NCBI RefSeq assembly: GCF_047729875.1
Contig: NZ_CP159826.1
Span: forward strand, 310,001 to 374,000
DNA: 64,000 nt
Source of the DNA: Marimicrobium sp913061115
GTDB lineage: Bacteria; Pseudomonadota; Gammaproteobacteria; Pseudomonadales; Halieaceae
Direction: 5' to 3'
The notes under the pieces are model-generated. The model ran no database searches, had not been told where the DNA came from, and worked only from the letters and a program-made list of their open reading frames with translations. Below are positions 24,587-33,383 of the stretch, in pieces (positions within the stretch are counted from its first letter, which is position 1; every line of letters starts with the position of its first letter). The translations under genes were made by a program, and so were the position numbers.

Positions 24587-26062
24587 CTATTTCCAGCCCC
24601 GCTTGTTCTCAGCCATTTCACGGTTTTTGGCCTCGAAGGCAGCGCGCAGTTGCATTAACTTTTTGGGGTTCCGATTGGACGTATCATAGGATTCCCGCGT
24701 GTCGCCCGCCAGATCAAAAAGCCATTCTTTCTTTGGAATGGCAACACCTATCGGTGCCTGATCGGTACCATAGAGAACGCCTGCAGGGCCACGGTACTTA
24801 AAGTGCTGGTCGCGCACCGCGAACAAAGTCTCACCATCATAGTAGTAAAGATAGTCGTGCGGAGACGGTCCACCATGAGTCAAAATGCTAAGAATACTGC
24901 GGCCATCGAGGATTCGATCCGAAGGCGAAGGTAGCTGTAATAGGTCCAGTACCGTTGGTAGTAGATCAATGCCCATTGCCATTGCATGTTCAGTCCTGTC
25001 TGGCGTGATGCCCGCTGGCCAGTGGGCGATGAAGGGCACCCGCATACCACCTTCGAAGGTGTTGCCCTTGCGACCACGCTGATCGCCTGCGTCACCTAGA
25101 AACCAGGGGCCATTGTCTGAGGTGATGATGATCAGTGTATTGTTCAGATTTCCAGTGCGCTCCAGTGCCGCAACAATTGATCCAACGCTGTCGTCTATTT
25201 CCTCCAGCACGTCACCGTAAAGACCGGCCCTGGAAGTGCCGCTGCGCTCGGGTCTAGTGGAGAGTGGAGCGTGAGGGAAATTGTGGGCGAAATAGAGGAA
25301 GAAGGGCTCCTCAGCATGTTGCTGGATGAAATTGGTAGCCGCTTGAGTGTAGCGCTCGGTTAGGAAGCGCTGGTCTACCGGTGCTTCGGCGGCGATGTTG
25401 CGGTTGGCATAGAGGGCAAAGGGCTGCATGTCGTTGCTGTATAAAGCGCCAAAGTAACTGTCAAATCCCATGTCGTTGGGTAGTGATGGACTGCGATCTC
25501 CAAGGTGCCATTTGCCGACCATACCGGTGGCGTAGCCTGCCGCGCTCAGTAACTCGGCTAGGGTGATTTCCTCCGCCGGCAGGCGCACATTGGCCTTGGG
25601 AGTTAGCATCGTGTTGAACAAAAATTTCTCGGCGCCTCCGGTTGGAAAGACCACATTGGGCAGTCCCGCTCGCGCTGCCAGTCGCCCAGTGAGATACCCT
25701 GCGCGTGACGGAGTGCACACCGGTGCAGGGGAATAAAAGTCTGTTAGCACAACGCCGTCGGCGGCCAATGCGTTGATATTGGGGGTCGCGATCATCAGGC
25801 TATTTTCGGCACCTGCGCCAACATCGCCGTAGCCCATGTCATCATAAAGGATAAAGACAATATTGGGAGCGGTTCGATCAGTTTTATCGTGTTGGCTGAT
25901 TTGGGTCAGATAATCGTGTTTGTTGTTAAGCCTGGTCTGATTCTCGGATTGCCCGCTGCCGGCCAGACGATATCCCATAAAAAGGACGATCAGCACAATC
26001 AGCAATAACAGGGTGCTGACGGCTGCTGTGACTCTGTTCCAAAAAAAAGTGAAAATTTTCAT
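24587..26062 (-). CDS. Membrane-anchored sulfatase (formylglycine type)
   Basis: A 491-residue alkaline-phosphatase-fold sulfatase. The first 35 residues form a signal anchor, so the catalytic domain would be periplasmic. ILYDDMGYGDVG at 71-82 carries the metal-binding aspartates. CTPSRAGYLTG at 116-126 is the C-x-P-S-R motif whose cysteine becomes formylglycine. GMVGKWHLG and NFPHAPLS are the other active-site blocks. It hydrolyses a sulfate ester. The maturation enzyme is not in the window. It lies 2 kb beyond the sulfotransferase island and could remodel the lipids made there or scavenge exogenous sulfate esters. Confidence 0.85.
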   Translation of the reverse strand: MKIFTFFWNRVTAAVSTLLLLIVLIVLFMGYRLAGSGQSENQTRLNNKHDYLTQISQHDKTDRTAPNIVFILYDDMGYGDVGAGAENSLMIATPNINALAADGVVLTDFYSPAPVCTPSRAGYLTGRLAARAGLPNVVFPTGGAEKFLFNTMLTPKANVRLPAEEITLAELLSAAGYATGMVGKWHLGDRSPSLPNDMGFDSYFGALYSNDMQPFALYANRNIAAEAPVDQRFLTERYTQAATNFIQQHAEEPFFLYFAHNFPHAPLSTRPERSGTSRAGLYGDVLEEIDDSVGSIVAALERTGNLNNTLIIITSDNGPWFLGDAGDQRGRKGNTFEGGMRVPFIAHWPAGITPDRTEHAMAMGIDLLPTVLDLLQLPSPSDRILDGRSILSILTHGGPSPHDYLYYYDGETLFAVRDQHFKYRGPAGVLYGTDQAPIGVAIPKKEWLFDLAGDTRESYDTSNRNPKKLMQLRAAFEAKNREMAENKRGWK

Positions 26063-26204
26063 CTTGGTTCAGTTTCCATCAATGTAGCGGCCCAATTGCA
26101 CTGGAAATTGGCGTATCAGGCAGAGATACTGTCATATTAGTCCGACCCACTCAAATTCTTCTGTTGCATAACAATGCGGCGAAACTGGTCTTGGAGACCA
26201 CATT

Positions 26205-26969
26205 ATGAAAAACCTGCAGGGAAAGGGCATTTTGGTTTGCGGCGGTGCTACCGGTATTGGCGCAGCCACTGTTCGCCGTTTATGCGAAGAAGGCGCACGC
26301 GTCGGCGTTGGTGATTTCAATATGACTGCGGCCGAGGGTTTGGTCGAAGAATTGAATGCTGCCGGCTTCGACGCCATGGCTTGGTACTTTGACCAGTCCG
26401 ATGAGGCAACGATTACTACCCTGGTCGATTCAGCGGTTGAACACTTCGGTCGGCTGGATGGCTTGTTCGCCAACGTAGCAGATTTACAATCGGTGCTGGT
26501 GGATGGGGATATCCTTAGCAATGACAGCGCTTTATGGGAACGCACCCTACGGGTGAATGTGATCGGTACCGCAATGTTGGTGCGCGCGGCTCTCCCTCAC
26601 ATGTTGGAGCAGGGCAGCGGTTGCGTGGTGCTAACGTCCTCCGATGCAGCGGTGATTGGCGAAGCTGAGCGACCGGCTTATGCTGCGTCTAAGGCGGGCG
26701 TTAATTCGTTGTGTCGCCACATTGCCTCCAAGTGGGGTCAAAAAGGTATTCGATGCAACGTGATATCACCAGGCTTTGTGTTGACCGAGCAGTTGGACGC
26801 GAACATGAGTCAGGCGATGAAAGATTCGATGCGAAAGGGTGTGCGCAGTCAGCGCCATGGCGCGCCGCAGGACATTGCCGGCGCAGTAGCCTTCTTGTTG
26901 TCTGATGACGGCGAATGGGTCAACGGCCAGACCTGGCGGGTCAATGGCGGGATAAGCTACGCCAATTAA
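26205..26969 (+). CDS. Short-chain dehydrogenase/reductase
   Basis: A 254-residue classical SDR. The dinucleotide loop is GGATGIGAA at 13-21, the catalytic serine is in VVLTSSDAAVIG, and the catalytic pair is YAASK. The usual N-N-A-G strand is ANVAD here. The C-terminal NGQTWRVNGG is typical of FabG-like members. It oxidises or reduces a hydroxyl or ketone with NAD(P)(H). It is followed by an SRPBCC gene and an EthD-like gene on the same strand, which suggests a small-molecule degradation set. RBS GGAG upstream. Substrate unknown; it is not the epimerase-type reductase known from ceramide synthesis. Confidence 0.85.
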   Translation: MKNLQGKGILVCGGATGIGAATVRRLCEEGARVGVGDFNMTAAEGLVEELNAAGFDAMAWYFDQSDEATITTLVDSAVEHFGRLDGLFANVADLQSVLVDGDILSNDSALWERTLRVNVIGTAMLVRAALPHMLEQGSGCVVLTSSDAAVIGEAERPAYAASKAGVNSLCRHIASKWGQKGIRCNVISPGFVLTEQLDANMSQAMKDSMRKGVRSQRHGAPQDIAGAVAFLLSDDGEWVNGQTWRVNGGISYAN

Positions 26970-27014
26970 TTGATCCGTTAGTATCATTCATTTGTCACCC
27001 GAAGGAGTTTTTAC

Positions 27015-27464
27015 ATGATTACTGAAAATAGTGTCTCGACTGAAATCGTGATCAATGCGCCAGCAGCGATGGTGTGGGATATCATTTTAGATTTTGCGAA
27101 CTACGGTTTGTGGAACACATTTTGTCCCAGCATGAAGGGCGAAGCGGTACTTGGCTCACCGCTTGAAATGGAGGTGAATTTGGGTAACGGGTTACAGTCG
27201 CAGGTGGAGTATGTGACAAAAATTGAGCCCATCCACACTATTGTATGGTCCATGGAGAATAAGCCCGGTGATCCAATTCATGCGGACCGCGTCCAGCGCA
27301 TAACCCCTATTGATGAATTCAGCTGTCACTATTGGAGTAGTGATGAATTCAGTGGTGAGTTTTCAGGGCCGATGATTGAACAGATGGGTCAGCAGGTGGA
27401 AAAGGGTTTCAATGATTGCGCTGCGGGCCTTAAGGCGCGTGCCGAGTCACTGTATCGAGCGTAA
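27015..27464 (+). CDS. SRPBCC (START/polyketide cyclase-like) protein
   Basis: A 149-residue protein with the SRPBCC opening VSTEIVINAPAAMVWDIILDF, then LGSPLEMEVNLGNG and a long C-terminal helix with MGQQVEKGFNDCAAGLK. Such proteins hold hydrophobic ligands in a helix-grip cavity. AAGGAG ribosome binding site. It follows the SDR by 45 bases and precedes the EthD-like gene by 61, so probably one operon. Ligand unknown. Confidence 0.75.
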   Translation: MITENSVSTEIVINAPAAMVWDIILDFANYGLWNTFCPSMKGEAVLGSPLEMEVNLGNGLQSQVEYVTKIEPIHTIVWSMENKPGDPIHADRVQRITPIDEFSCHYWSSDEFSGEFSGPMIEQMGQQVEKGFNDCAAGLKARAESLYRA

Positions 27465-27525
27465 GGATAATTATCCGTCGCGGAGTCCGGTATCCATTAA
27501 TTATTATGAGAGAGGGTAGTGCAGC

Positions 27526-28212
27526 GTGGAAAAGAGTATTTATTTTTTGCAAAAGCCCGCGACGGTCTCAATCGAGACGTTTCGGGATAGCCTGCTCAAT
27601 AAGCTGGTACCGCATCTGCAGTCATTGGGGGCGTCACAGCTGACCATCAATATTGCCGATCTCAACCCGAGCATACAAGAGCAGGCTCCGAGTCGCCTGA
27701 TAGGGCCCTGGCAGAGACTGTCAGCTGCGGTGTCATTTTGGCACGATTGTCTGGATCAGCGTGCACCTCTTGAGGCGAGTCTGGCAGATATCAGCGACAC
27801 CATCATCGGCTATCTAGTCACGGAATCTGTGCCGCAGGTTTTCGATCCGGTGTGGGAGGGAGGGCAACGTCGGCCGGGTGTGACTCAGTTTGGCGCCAAC
27901 GGTAAGCCGCAAGACGTGTCTGATGAGGCGTTCTATCACAATTGGCAGGTTCTGCATTCCACCTCCTCATTTGATCTACATCCTCTTCGCTGGTCTTATG
28001 TGCGAAACGCTGTGGCGAGGCCGTTGACAGCAGACGCGCCTGCATACCGCGCTATCGTGTGTGAGCATTTTCGCGAACTGTCTGACTTTACGGATGATGA
28101 GCGCTACTTCGGATCGCAGGAAGCCGTAGTAGCCATGCTGAAAGAACTCCCCGGATTCTGTGATTTCAATAATATGGTCTCTCTGGCGACCAGCGAGTAT
28201 TATTTTCGATAG
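27526..28212 (+). CDS. EthD-domain-like protein
   Basis: A 228-residue protein from GTG 27526. It contains the tandem arrangement seen in EthD/dabb-type dimeric alpha-beta barrels: IYFLQKPATVSIETFRDSLLNKLVPHL at the N-terminus and EAFYHNWQVLHSTSSFDLHPL in the second half. EthD proteins occur with P450 and dioxygenase degradation clusters and bind or isomerise intermediates. No catalytic residue can be named. Third gene of the SDR-SRPBCC set. Confidence 0.65.
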   Translation: MEKSIYFLQKPATVSIETFRDSLLNKLVPHLQSLGASQLTINIADLNPSIQEQAPSRLIGPWQRLSAAVSFWHDCLDQRAPLEASLADISDTIIGYLVTESVPQVFDPVWEGGQRRPGVTQFGANGKPQDVSDEAFYHNWQVLHSTSSFDLHPLRWSYVRNAVARPLTADAPAYRAIVCEHFRELSDFTDDERYFGSQEAVVAMLKELPGFCDFNNMVSLATSEYYFR

Positions 28213-28545
28213 GGAGAAAGCAGGGCACTGTTGCTAACTCGCGCGACTGACGGCCTCATATTTGACGCCGCACAAAGCGGGCACAAAATGTTGGTCTGCG
28301 CCTTGCCCAGCAGATCCTTGCAAATGGCTCAGGCTATGATTGCTGGTCTCCCGTGATTGACCGAGTGGTCGCTTTGTGACGCATCGGGTGCGCTGCTCGC
28401 GAATTTTTTGCTAGATAAAGTCGGCAATGATTATTGCATGATGTGCACACTGGTATACAGTATTGCCAAGGGGTTAGATTGTGCTCAATGAGAGGCTTGG
28501 TGTCTCCTCGAAAGCGCAATAATTACGGTCTATGGGAGGCGTTCA
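28213..28545. other. 333-base intergenic region upstream of TauD-type gene
   Basis: No coding signal. GTATAC at about 28452 lies in the imperfect dyad TGGTATACAGTATTGCCA, which could be an operator for a GntR- or LysR-type regulator. GGGAGG at 28533 is the ribosome binding site for the next gene. No terminator or RNA gene was recognised. Confidence 0.3.
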
Positions 28546-29415
28546 ATGATTAAGGTTATCCCGTCTGGCCAGGCCTGTGGCGCTGCCGTCACCGGGCTGG
28601 ATCTTTCCAAGCGTCTCGATGTCGGCACATTGCGGACAGTCCGGTCGGCCTGGTTAGAACATCATATCCTCGCCTTCCCTGACCAGACCTTGACGAATGC
28701 CGATCTAGAGAGGATTGTCCAAAGCTTGGGGGTTTTTGGCAGTGAGCCCTATTTTGAGCCAATGGCGGGGAGTGAGCATGTGGTGGCATTGACCCGAAAG
28801 GCGGACGAAAAAGCGCCTTTATTTGCCGAGAACTGGCACTCCGACTGGAGTTTCATGGAGCAGCCGCCAATTGGTACCTGCTTATACAGCGTTGTCATTC
28901 CGCCAATCGGCGGAGACACGGGGTTTATCAATCAGCAAAAGGCTTTGGCAGAAATGCCCCCAGCATTGCGCGCAAAAATTGAGGGACGCATAGCACTGCA
29001 TTCAGCAGCGGGAGCCTATGCTCCCGATGGTATGTACGGCGAGAAGGATAGGGCCGCAGGGCGCAGTATGGCTATTCGTTACTCTGAGGATGCCAGGGAC
29101 GTGCGCGGCCATCCCTTTATCTTGCAACACCCGGAAAGCGGCCGTGAGACGTTGCTGGGTTGCCTTGGCTACATTGTAGGCGTGGAAGGCATGACAGACG
29201 ACGACGCGTTTTCCTTGCTGTTGGAGTTGCATCAATGGCAAACGCGGGAAGAGTTCCAGTACAGCCATAAATGGCAGGAAAATATGTTTGTGATCTGGGA
29301 CAATCGAAGCCTACTGCATAAGGCCAACGGCGGTTACGATGGCTACGATCGCTTGCTGCACAGGATCACGGTGGCATCAGACCCGCAAAAGTACCTCCAT
29401 GCGACTGCGGCCTAA
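28546..29415 (+). CDS. TauD/TfdA-family 2-oxoglutarate dioxygenase
   Basis: A 289-residue TauD-fold enzyme. The iron triad is H-S-D in WHSDWSF near 102-104 and a distal histidine in WDNRSLLHKANGG near 268, with the 2OG-binding arginine in RLLHRITV near 280. GGDTGFINQQKAL is the family's mid-motif. Members hydroxylate taurine, alkyl sulfates, 2,4-D or similar acids. Alkyl-sulfate dioxygenases belong to this family, interesting next to a sulfatase and sulfotransferases, but the substrate cannot be read from sequence. Single gene behind a long leader. Confidence 0.8.
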   Translation: MIKVIPSGQACGAAVTGLDLSKRLDVGTLRTVRSAWLEHHILAFPDQTLTNADLERIVQSLGVFGSEPYFEPMAGSEHVVALTRKADEKAPLFAENWHSDWSFMEQPPIGTCLYSVVIPPIGGDTGFINQQKALAEMPPALRAKIEGRIALHSAAGAYAPDGMYGEKDRAAGRSMAIRYSEDARDVRGHPFILQHPESGRETLLGCLGYIVGVEGMTDDDAFSLLLELHQWQTREEFQYSHKWQENMFVIWDNRSLLHKANGGYDGYDRLLHRITVASDPQKYLHATAA

Positions 29416-29525
29416 ACACCCGTCTGATTGCAATTGAGTGACTGCGACAACAAGATTTGCCATACTCAATTTTTAATGTTTGACTGGGCACATCAACATC
29501 CCCCACCTTATAGGAAGCATACGTT

Positions 29526-30119
29526 ATGACGTTTAAAGCAATTACAGCATTGTCCGTCGCCTTAGTGGTCGCTTTGGCCGGCTGCGCTAGTACGACCCCC
29601 GGAACCGGCTCGAGTCGCAATCAGGTTATTTCTGTGCAATACGGCACTGTCGAGAACGTACAGCAGGTGGCGATGGCGCCTAGTTATGGTGCAAGCTCTC
29701 TCATTGGCGGCGCGCTTGGGTTACTGGCAACGGGCGGGCGCTCAAACCTGACGAAGGTTGCGGGTACTGCGGCTGGCGCGGGACTGGGTGCCCTTGTTGC
29801 AAACGAAACCGCCGGAACTGCGGAGCGCTTCACTGTGCGTCTAGTGAATAACAGTACGATTGATATTGTGTTGGAAAATCAGGATGTTCGGGTAGGAGAC
29901 TGCGTTTCTGTGGAGCAGGGCACGCATGCCAATCTCAGGCGCGTCTCTTCAGTATTGTGTTCAACTCCTGCGTCGCACCCCGCTTACAGTTCGATGAACG
30001 CAGAAACCATGCGTGAGTCGTCTGATTGTGTGGCGGCCAAGCAAGAGCTACTCAAGGCCGCCACGACGGAGCAGACTGATATCGCTTACAAGAAAATGCG
30101 TGCGCTCTGCGAAAGTTAA
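29526..30119 (+). CDS. Glycine-zipper lipoprotein
   Basis: A 197-residue protein with signal peptide and lipobox ALAGC at residues 19-23, hence probably an outer-membrane lipoprotein. The segment GGALGLLATGG ... AGTAAGAGLGALVANET is a glycine-zipper (2TM-type) region like the SlyB/Pcp family. The C-terminal part has two cysteine pairs (VGDCVSV, SSVLCS, SSDCVAA, MRALCES), perhaps disulfides in the periplasm. Structural envelope role is likely; partner unknown. Confidence 0.7.
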   Translation: MTFKAITALSVALVVALAGCASTTPGTGSSRNQVISVQYGTVENVQQVAMAPSYGASSLIGGALGLLATGGRSNLTKVAGTAAGAGLGALVANETAGTAERFTVRLVNNSTIDIVLENQDVRVGDCVSVEQGTHANLRRVSSVLCSTPASHPAYSSMNAETMRESSDCVAAKQELLKAATTEQTDIAYKKMRALCES

Positions 30120-30171
30120 TATCGCCAGGAAGATGCCTTGCCGTCTTCTTGATCTGGTTATAGTAGAAACA

Positions 30172-30204
30172 CAGGAACCTCACCATGCATTGATGGGGTT
30201 CCTG
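30172..30204. repeat. Inverted repeat between lipoprotein and ppnN
   Basis: CAGGAACC at 30172-30179 pairs with GGTTCCTG at 30197-30204, with a further CCAT/ATGG pair inside. A stable hairpin after the lipoprotein gene; no T-run follows on the + strand, so terminator or mRNA stabiliser is undecided. Confidence 0.4.
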
Positions 30205-30246
30205 TAGTTGCAAAATTTCATTATTAGTGAGTGCTAGATCCACATC

Positions 30247-31605
30247 ATGGAAAAAATCACTCATGTTATTGTTAATCCCCTTAAGTCGCTAAACCTTCTT
30301 TCCAGAGAAGATGTCGACGGGCTTACGAGTAGCGGCGGTGATTTGTTGGCATTGTTTCGACACTGTGCCCTGGCAATTCTGAACACCGACAGTGTGAAGG
30401 ATGATGCCGAAGAACTTCTGACCGACTACGCCGACTTTGATGTTCGCCTGATCCCGCAGCCGCGTGGTCTTAGGTTAGAGCTGTTTAATGCGCCGCCTCA
30501 GTCGTTTGTCGATGGCAAAATGATCCGTGGTATCCAAGAGCATTTGTTTTCCGCACTGCGTGATATTGTGTATACCGATTTTAAAATAACGGCGGTCCAG
30601 CCCAAGCTGCTCAGTTCTGCTCAGATTACCGACACGGTATTTCGTATCCTGCGCAATGCCCGCGTCGTGCGACCTGACCAGTCACCCCAAATAGTGGTGT
30701 GTTGGGGCGGGCACTCTATTCCTCGTCAAGAGTATGACTATGCTAAACACATAGGCTATCAACTAGGCCTGCGTGGGCTGGATATTGTGACCGGTTGTGG
30801 TATTGGCGCAATGAAAGGGCCGATGAAGGGCGCTGCGGTAGGGCATGCCAAGCAGCATATCAAGAGCGGCCGTTACATCGGGATCAGCGAACCGGGCATC
30901 ATCGCTTCTGAATCACCTAACGCTATCGTCAATGAGTTGGTGATCATGCCAGATATTGAGAAACGCCTGGAAGCTTTTGTCCGGCTTGCACACTCTATTA
31001 TTGTGTTTCCCGGAGGAGTAGGAACCGTTGAAGAGGTTCTCTACCTGCTTAGCATCCTAATGCACCCAGACAACAATCAAGCCATTCCACTGGTATTCGC
31101 CGGGCCAGAATCCTGCCGCGAGTACTTTGAGGAACTGGAGCGATTTCTGGTCGATTGCCTGGGCGAGGACGTGCGTCGCCACTATCGTGTTATCGTGGGC
31201 GGCGCGGAAGACGTTGGCCGCGCTATCCGTTCGGCCAACGATGACGTACATGCAAAACGTCGCGCCACGCAGCAGGCATACTATTTCAACTGGGAATTGG
31301 TGATCTCGCCCGATCTGCAGGAGCCCTTTGTTCCTACACACGACGCGATGGCGGCACTGCAGCTTGATGCCCACTTGCCCAAGCATGAATTAGCCAGTGC
31401 GCTGCGTCGTGCATTTTCGGGCCTGGTGGCTGGCAACGTGAAGGCATTCGGCATTGAACAGGTGCGTCTGCACGGTCCCTACCAGCTGTCGGGTGACAAG
31501 AAATTTCTATCCAGCATGGATCGACTGTTGCAGATGTTGGTGAGGCAGAAACGAATGAAGTTGGATCAGGAGAAATATCAGCCTTGCTATCAACTGGTGG
31601 AATGA
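30247..31605 (+). CDS. ppnN: Pyrimidine/purine nucleotide 5'-monophosphate nucleosidase
   Basis: A 452-residue protein matching PpnN/YgdH (E. coli 454). It splits nucleoside monophosphates to base and ribose 5-phosphate, and in E. coli responds to (p)ppGpp. The N-terminal domain opens with ITHVIVNPLKSLNLLS. The central LOG-type Rossmann domain carries CGIGAMKGPMKGA and FPGGVGTVEEVLYL, the P-G-G-x-G-T-x-x-E motif with its catalytic glutamate. The last 16 bases overlap the convergent small membrane protein gene. Cytoplasmic, monocistronic. Confidence 0.9.
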   Translation: MEKITHVIVNPLKSLNLLSREDVDGLTSSGGDLLALFRHCALAILNTDSVKDDAEELLTDYADFDVRLIPQPRGLRLELFNAPPQSFVDGKMIRGIQEHLFSALRDIVYTDFKITAVQPKLLSSAQITDTVFRILRNARVVRPDQSPQIVVCWGGHSIPRQEYDYAKHIGYQLGLRGLDIVTGCGIGAMKGPMKGAAVGHAKQHIKSGRYIGISEPGIIASESPNAIVNELVIMPDIEKRLEAFVRLAHSIIVFPGGVGTVEEVLYLLSILMHPDNNQAIPLVFAGPESCREYFEELERFLVDCLGEDVRRHYRVIVGGAEDVGRAIRSANDDVHAKRRATQQAYYFNWELVISPDLQEPFVPTHDAMAALQLDAHLPKHELASALRRAFSGLVAGNVKAFGIEQVRLHGPYQLSGDKKFLSSMDRLLQMLVRQKRMKLDQEKYQPCYQLVE

Positions 31606-31865
31606 TCGCTCACTGCGGGTCGGCGCCAGTATTTCCACAGGCCAATCATTGAAGCACCTATCCAGAAAATTTCAATCACCAAACTGGCAAGATTAAAGTT
31701 GAAGCACAGACTAAAAAAGAGAAAGATACCGCCCACCAGATTTATCACATTGTAGCTAAGGCTTTTAGGATCAATCCGCTCGAGCTGCAATAAATAGTAG
31801 GCCAGTACCACCATGAATGCGCCCAACATGCCGATAGCGTCAATAATATGGTTTTGCATAGCCAA
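31590..31865 (-). CDS. Small membrane protein, CBU_0592-like
   Basis: A 91-residue protein with three predicted membrane segments (about 9-27, 39-57, 60-79) and a hydrophilic tail. The layout AIGMLGAFMVVLAYYLLQ ... YNVINLVGGIFLFFSL ... IEIFWIGASMIGLWKYW is that of the CBU_0592-type family. No known function. Overlaps ppnN by 16 bases at the 3' end. Confidence 0.65.
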   Translation of the reverse strand: MAMQNHIIDAIGMLGAFMVVLAYYLLQLERIDPKSLSYNVINLVGGIFLFFSLCFNFNLASLVIEIFWIGASMIGLWKYWRRPAVSDHSTS

Positions 31866-31984
31866 TAGTCCAATGTGGGCCGGTAGAGACTGAGCCTATC
31901 ACACAATAATTAGTTCAGTCGCGATGGTGGGTATATTCAGAAGGTTATTCACTTGAAGTTCACGTTTCAGTCGATGAGAAATTC

Positions 31985-33217
31985 TTGCACGAACGAATAG
32001 AACACTACGATGTCGTTATTCTCGGCGCTGGCGCGGCGGGATTATTCTGTGCTGCGGTCGCTGGCGCGCGCGGCCGTCGCGTTTTGGTGTTGGAAAAAGC
32101 CAATAAGGTGGGTAAAAAGATCCTTATGTCCGGCGGTGGCCGCTGCAACTTCACTAATCGCGTTGTGGAGCCGGAGCACTTTGTTTCTGGCAATCCACAC
32201 TTTTGTAAGTCGGCTCTGAGCCGCTATACGCAATGGGACTTTATTGCCTTGGTTGAGCGCTACGGTATTGACTACGAAGAGCGCGCACACGGACAGCTGT
32301 TTTGTCAGAATTCGGCTCAGGATATTCTCACGATGCTATTGCAGGAATGCGATAAAGCAGGGGTGACGGTCTCCTCTCGGTGTGGGGTCAAGTCCATTGA
32401 GGCCGCGGGTGATTCAACCGGTCGTTTTTCTGTGTCTTTTGATCAGGGGCCAGATACAGAAAAATCTAATCGCTCCGCCGTTTGCCAATCGCTGGTGGTG
32501 GCCACCGGAGCACTTTCCATACCCACGCTGGGCGGCAGTGGTATCGGTTATGACATCGCCGCGCAGTTTTCATTGCCATTGACCGAGCGCCGCGCCGGAC
32601 TGGTGCCGCTGATGTTCAGTGACGACATGAAGTCAATCTGTGAGCGATTGTCTGGCGTGGCGTTGGAAGTGGATGTCCACTGTAACGGCCAGTCCTTTAC
32701 TGAAAATTTGTTATTCACCCATCGGGGTGTCAGTGGCCCGGTGATACTGCAAATTTCCAATTACTGGTACCCTGGCAACACAGTCTCGATCAACCTACTA
32801 CCCAGCCTCGATATCAGCCAGTGGTTGCTGCAGTCAAAGCGCGATCAGGGCCATAGCTTGCTGCGTAGTCTGTTGGCGCAAAAATTGCCAAAAGCGCTAG
32901 TGGCGGAGCTACAAACGCTCTGGTGGTCAAATGATGCAGAGCGGAAGCTGGCGGACTACAGTGACAGAAGGCTGAGCGAGCTTGCCGCGCTATTGGGTAG
33001 TTGGATATTGAAACCCTCAGGCACAGAAGGTTACCGTACGGCAGAGGTTACTCTGGGGGGCGTGGATACGGTGGGCATGAGTTCCCGGACCATGGAGGCC
33101 GGGGGTCATGATGGCCTATTCTTTATCGGAGAGGTATTAGATGTGAGTGGCCATTTAGGGGGATACAACTTTCAATGGGCCTGGTCTTCTGGTTTTTGTG
33201 CAGGACAGTATGTTTAG
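31985..33217 (+). CDS. HI0933/YhiN-family flavoprotein
   Basis: A 410-residue protein starting at TTG 31985; no ATG in frame is nearer. The FAD-binding loop is LGAGAAGLFCA at 13-23, followed by KANKVGKKILMSGGGRCNFTN at about 39-59 (the family hallmark) and a C-terminal GEVLDVSGHLGGYNFQWAWSSG that closes the FAD site. The family is widespread; its substrate is unknown. Followed after 166 bases by a second, unrelated FAD protein. Confidence 0.82.
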   Translation: MHERIEHYDVVILGAGAAGLFCAAVAGARGRRVLVLEKANKVGKKILMSGGGRCNFTNRVVEPEHFVSGNPHFCKSALSRYTQWDFIALVERYGIDYEERAHGQLFCQNSAQDILTMLLQECDKAGVTVSSRCGVKSIEAAGDSTGRFSVSFDQGPDTEKSNRSAVCQSLVVATGALSIPTLGGSGIGYDIAAQFSLPLTERRAGLVPLMFSDDMKSICERLSGVALEVDVHCNGQSFTENLLFTHRGVSGPVILQISNYWYPGNTVSINLLPSLDISQWLLQSKRDQGHSLLRSLLAQKLPKALVAELQTLWWSNDAERKLADYSDRRLSELAALLGSWILKPSGTEGYRTAEVTLGGVDTVGMSSRTMEAGGHDGLFFIGEVLDVSGHLGGYNFQWAWSSGFCAGQYV

Positions 33218-33383
33218 CGGTCAATAATGTATTTGAGATGATGATATTACCGCTTAAGTCGCGGCCGTAGAGATCGGCCTCGGCACGCAGCGGCGACTTG
33301 TTTTCAGTCACCGATATGCGAGAGACTCATTGTATTTTAGTCGCTGATATTCAACCAAAACTTAATGAAGTAAACCTGCTGCT

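Noticed and set aside
26205..26969. SDR considered as the missing 3-ketosphinganine reductase
   Set aside because: It is grouped with SRPBCC and EthD genes, outside the island, and is a classical SDR, unlike the epimerase-type reductase known in bacterial ceramide synthesis.
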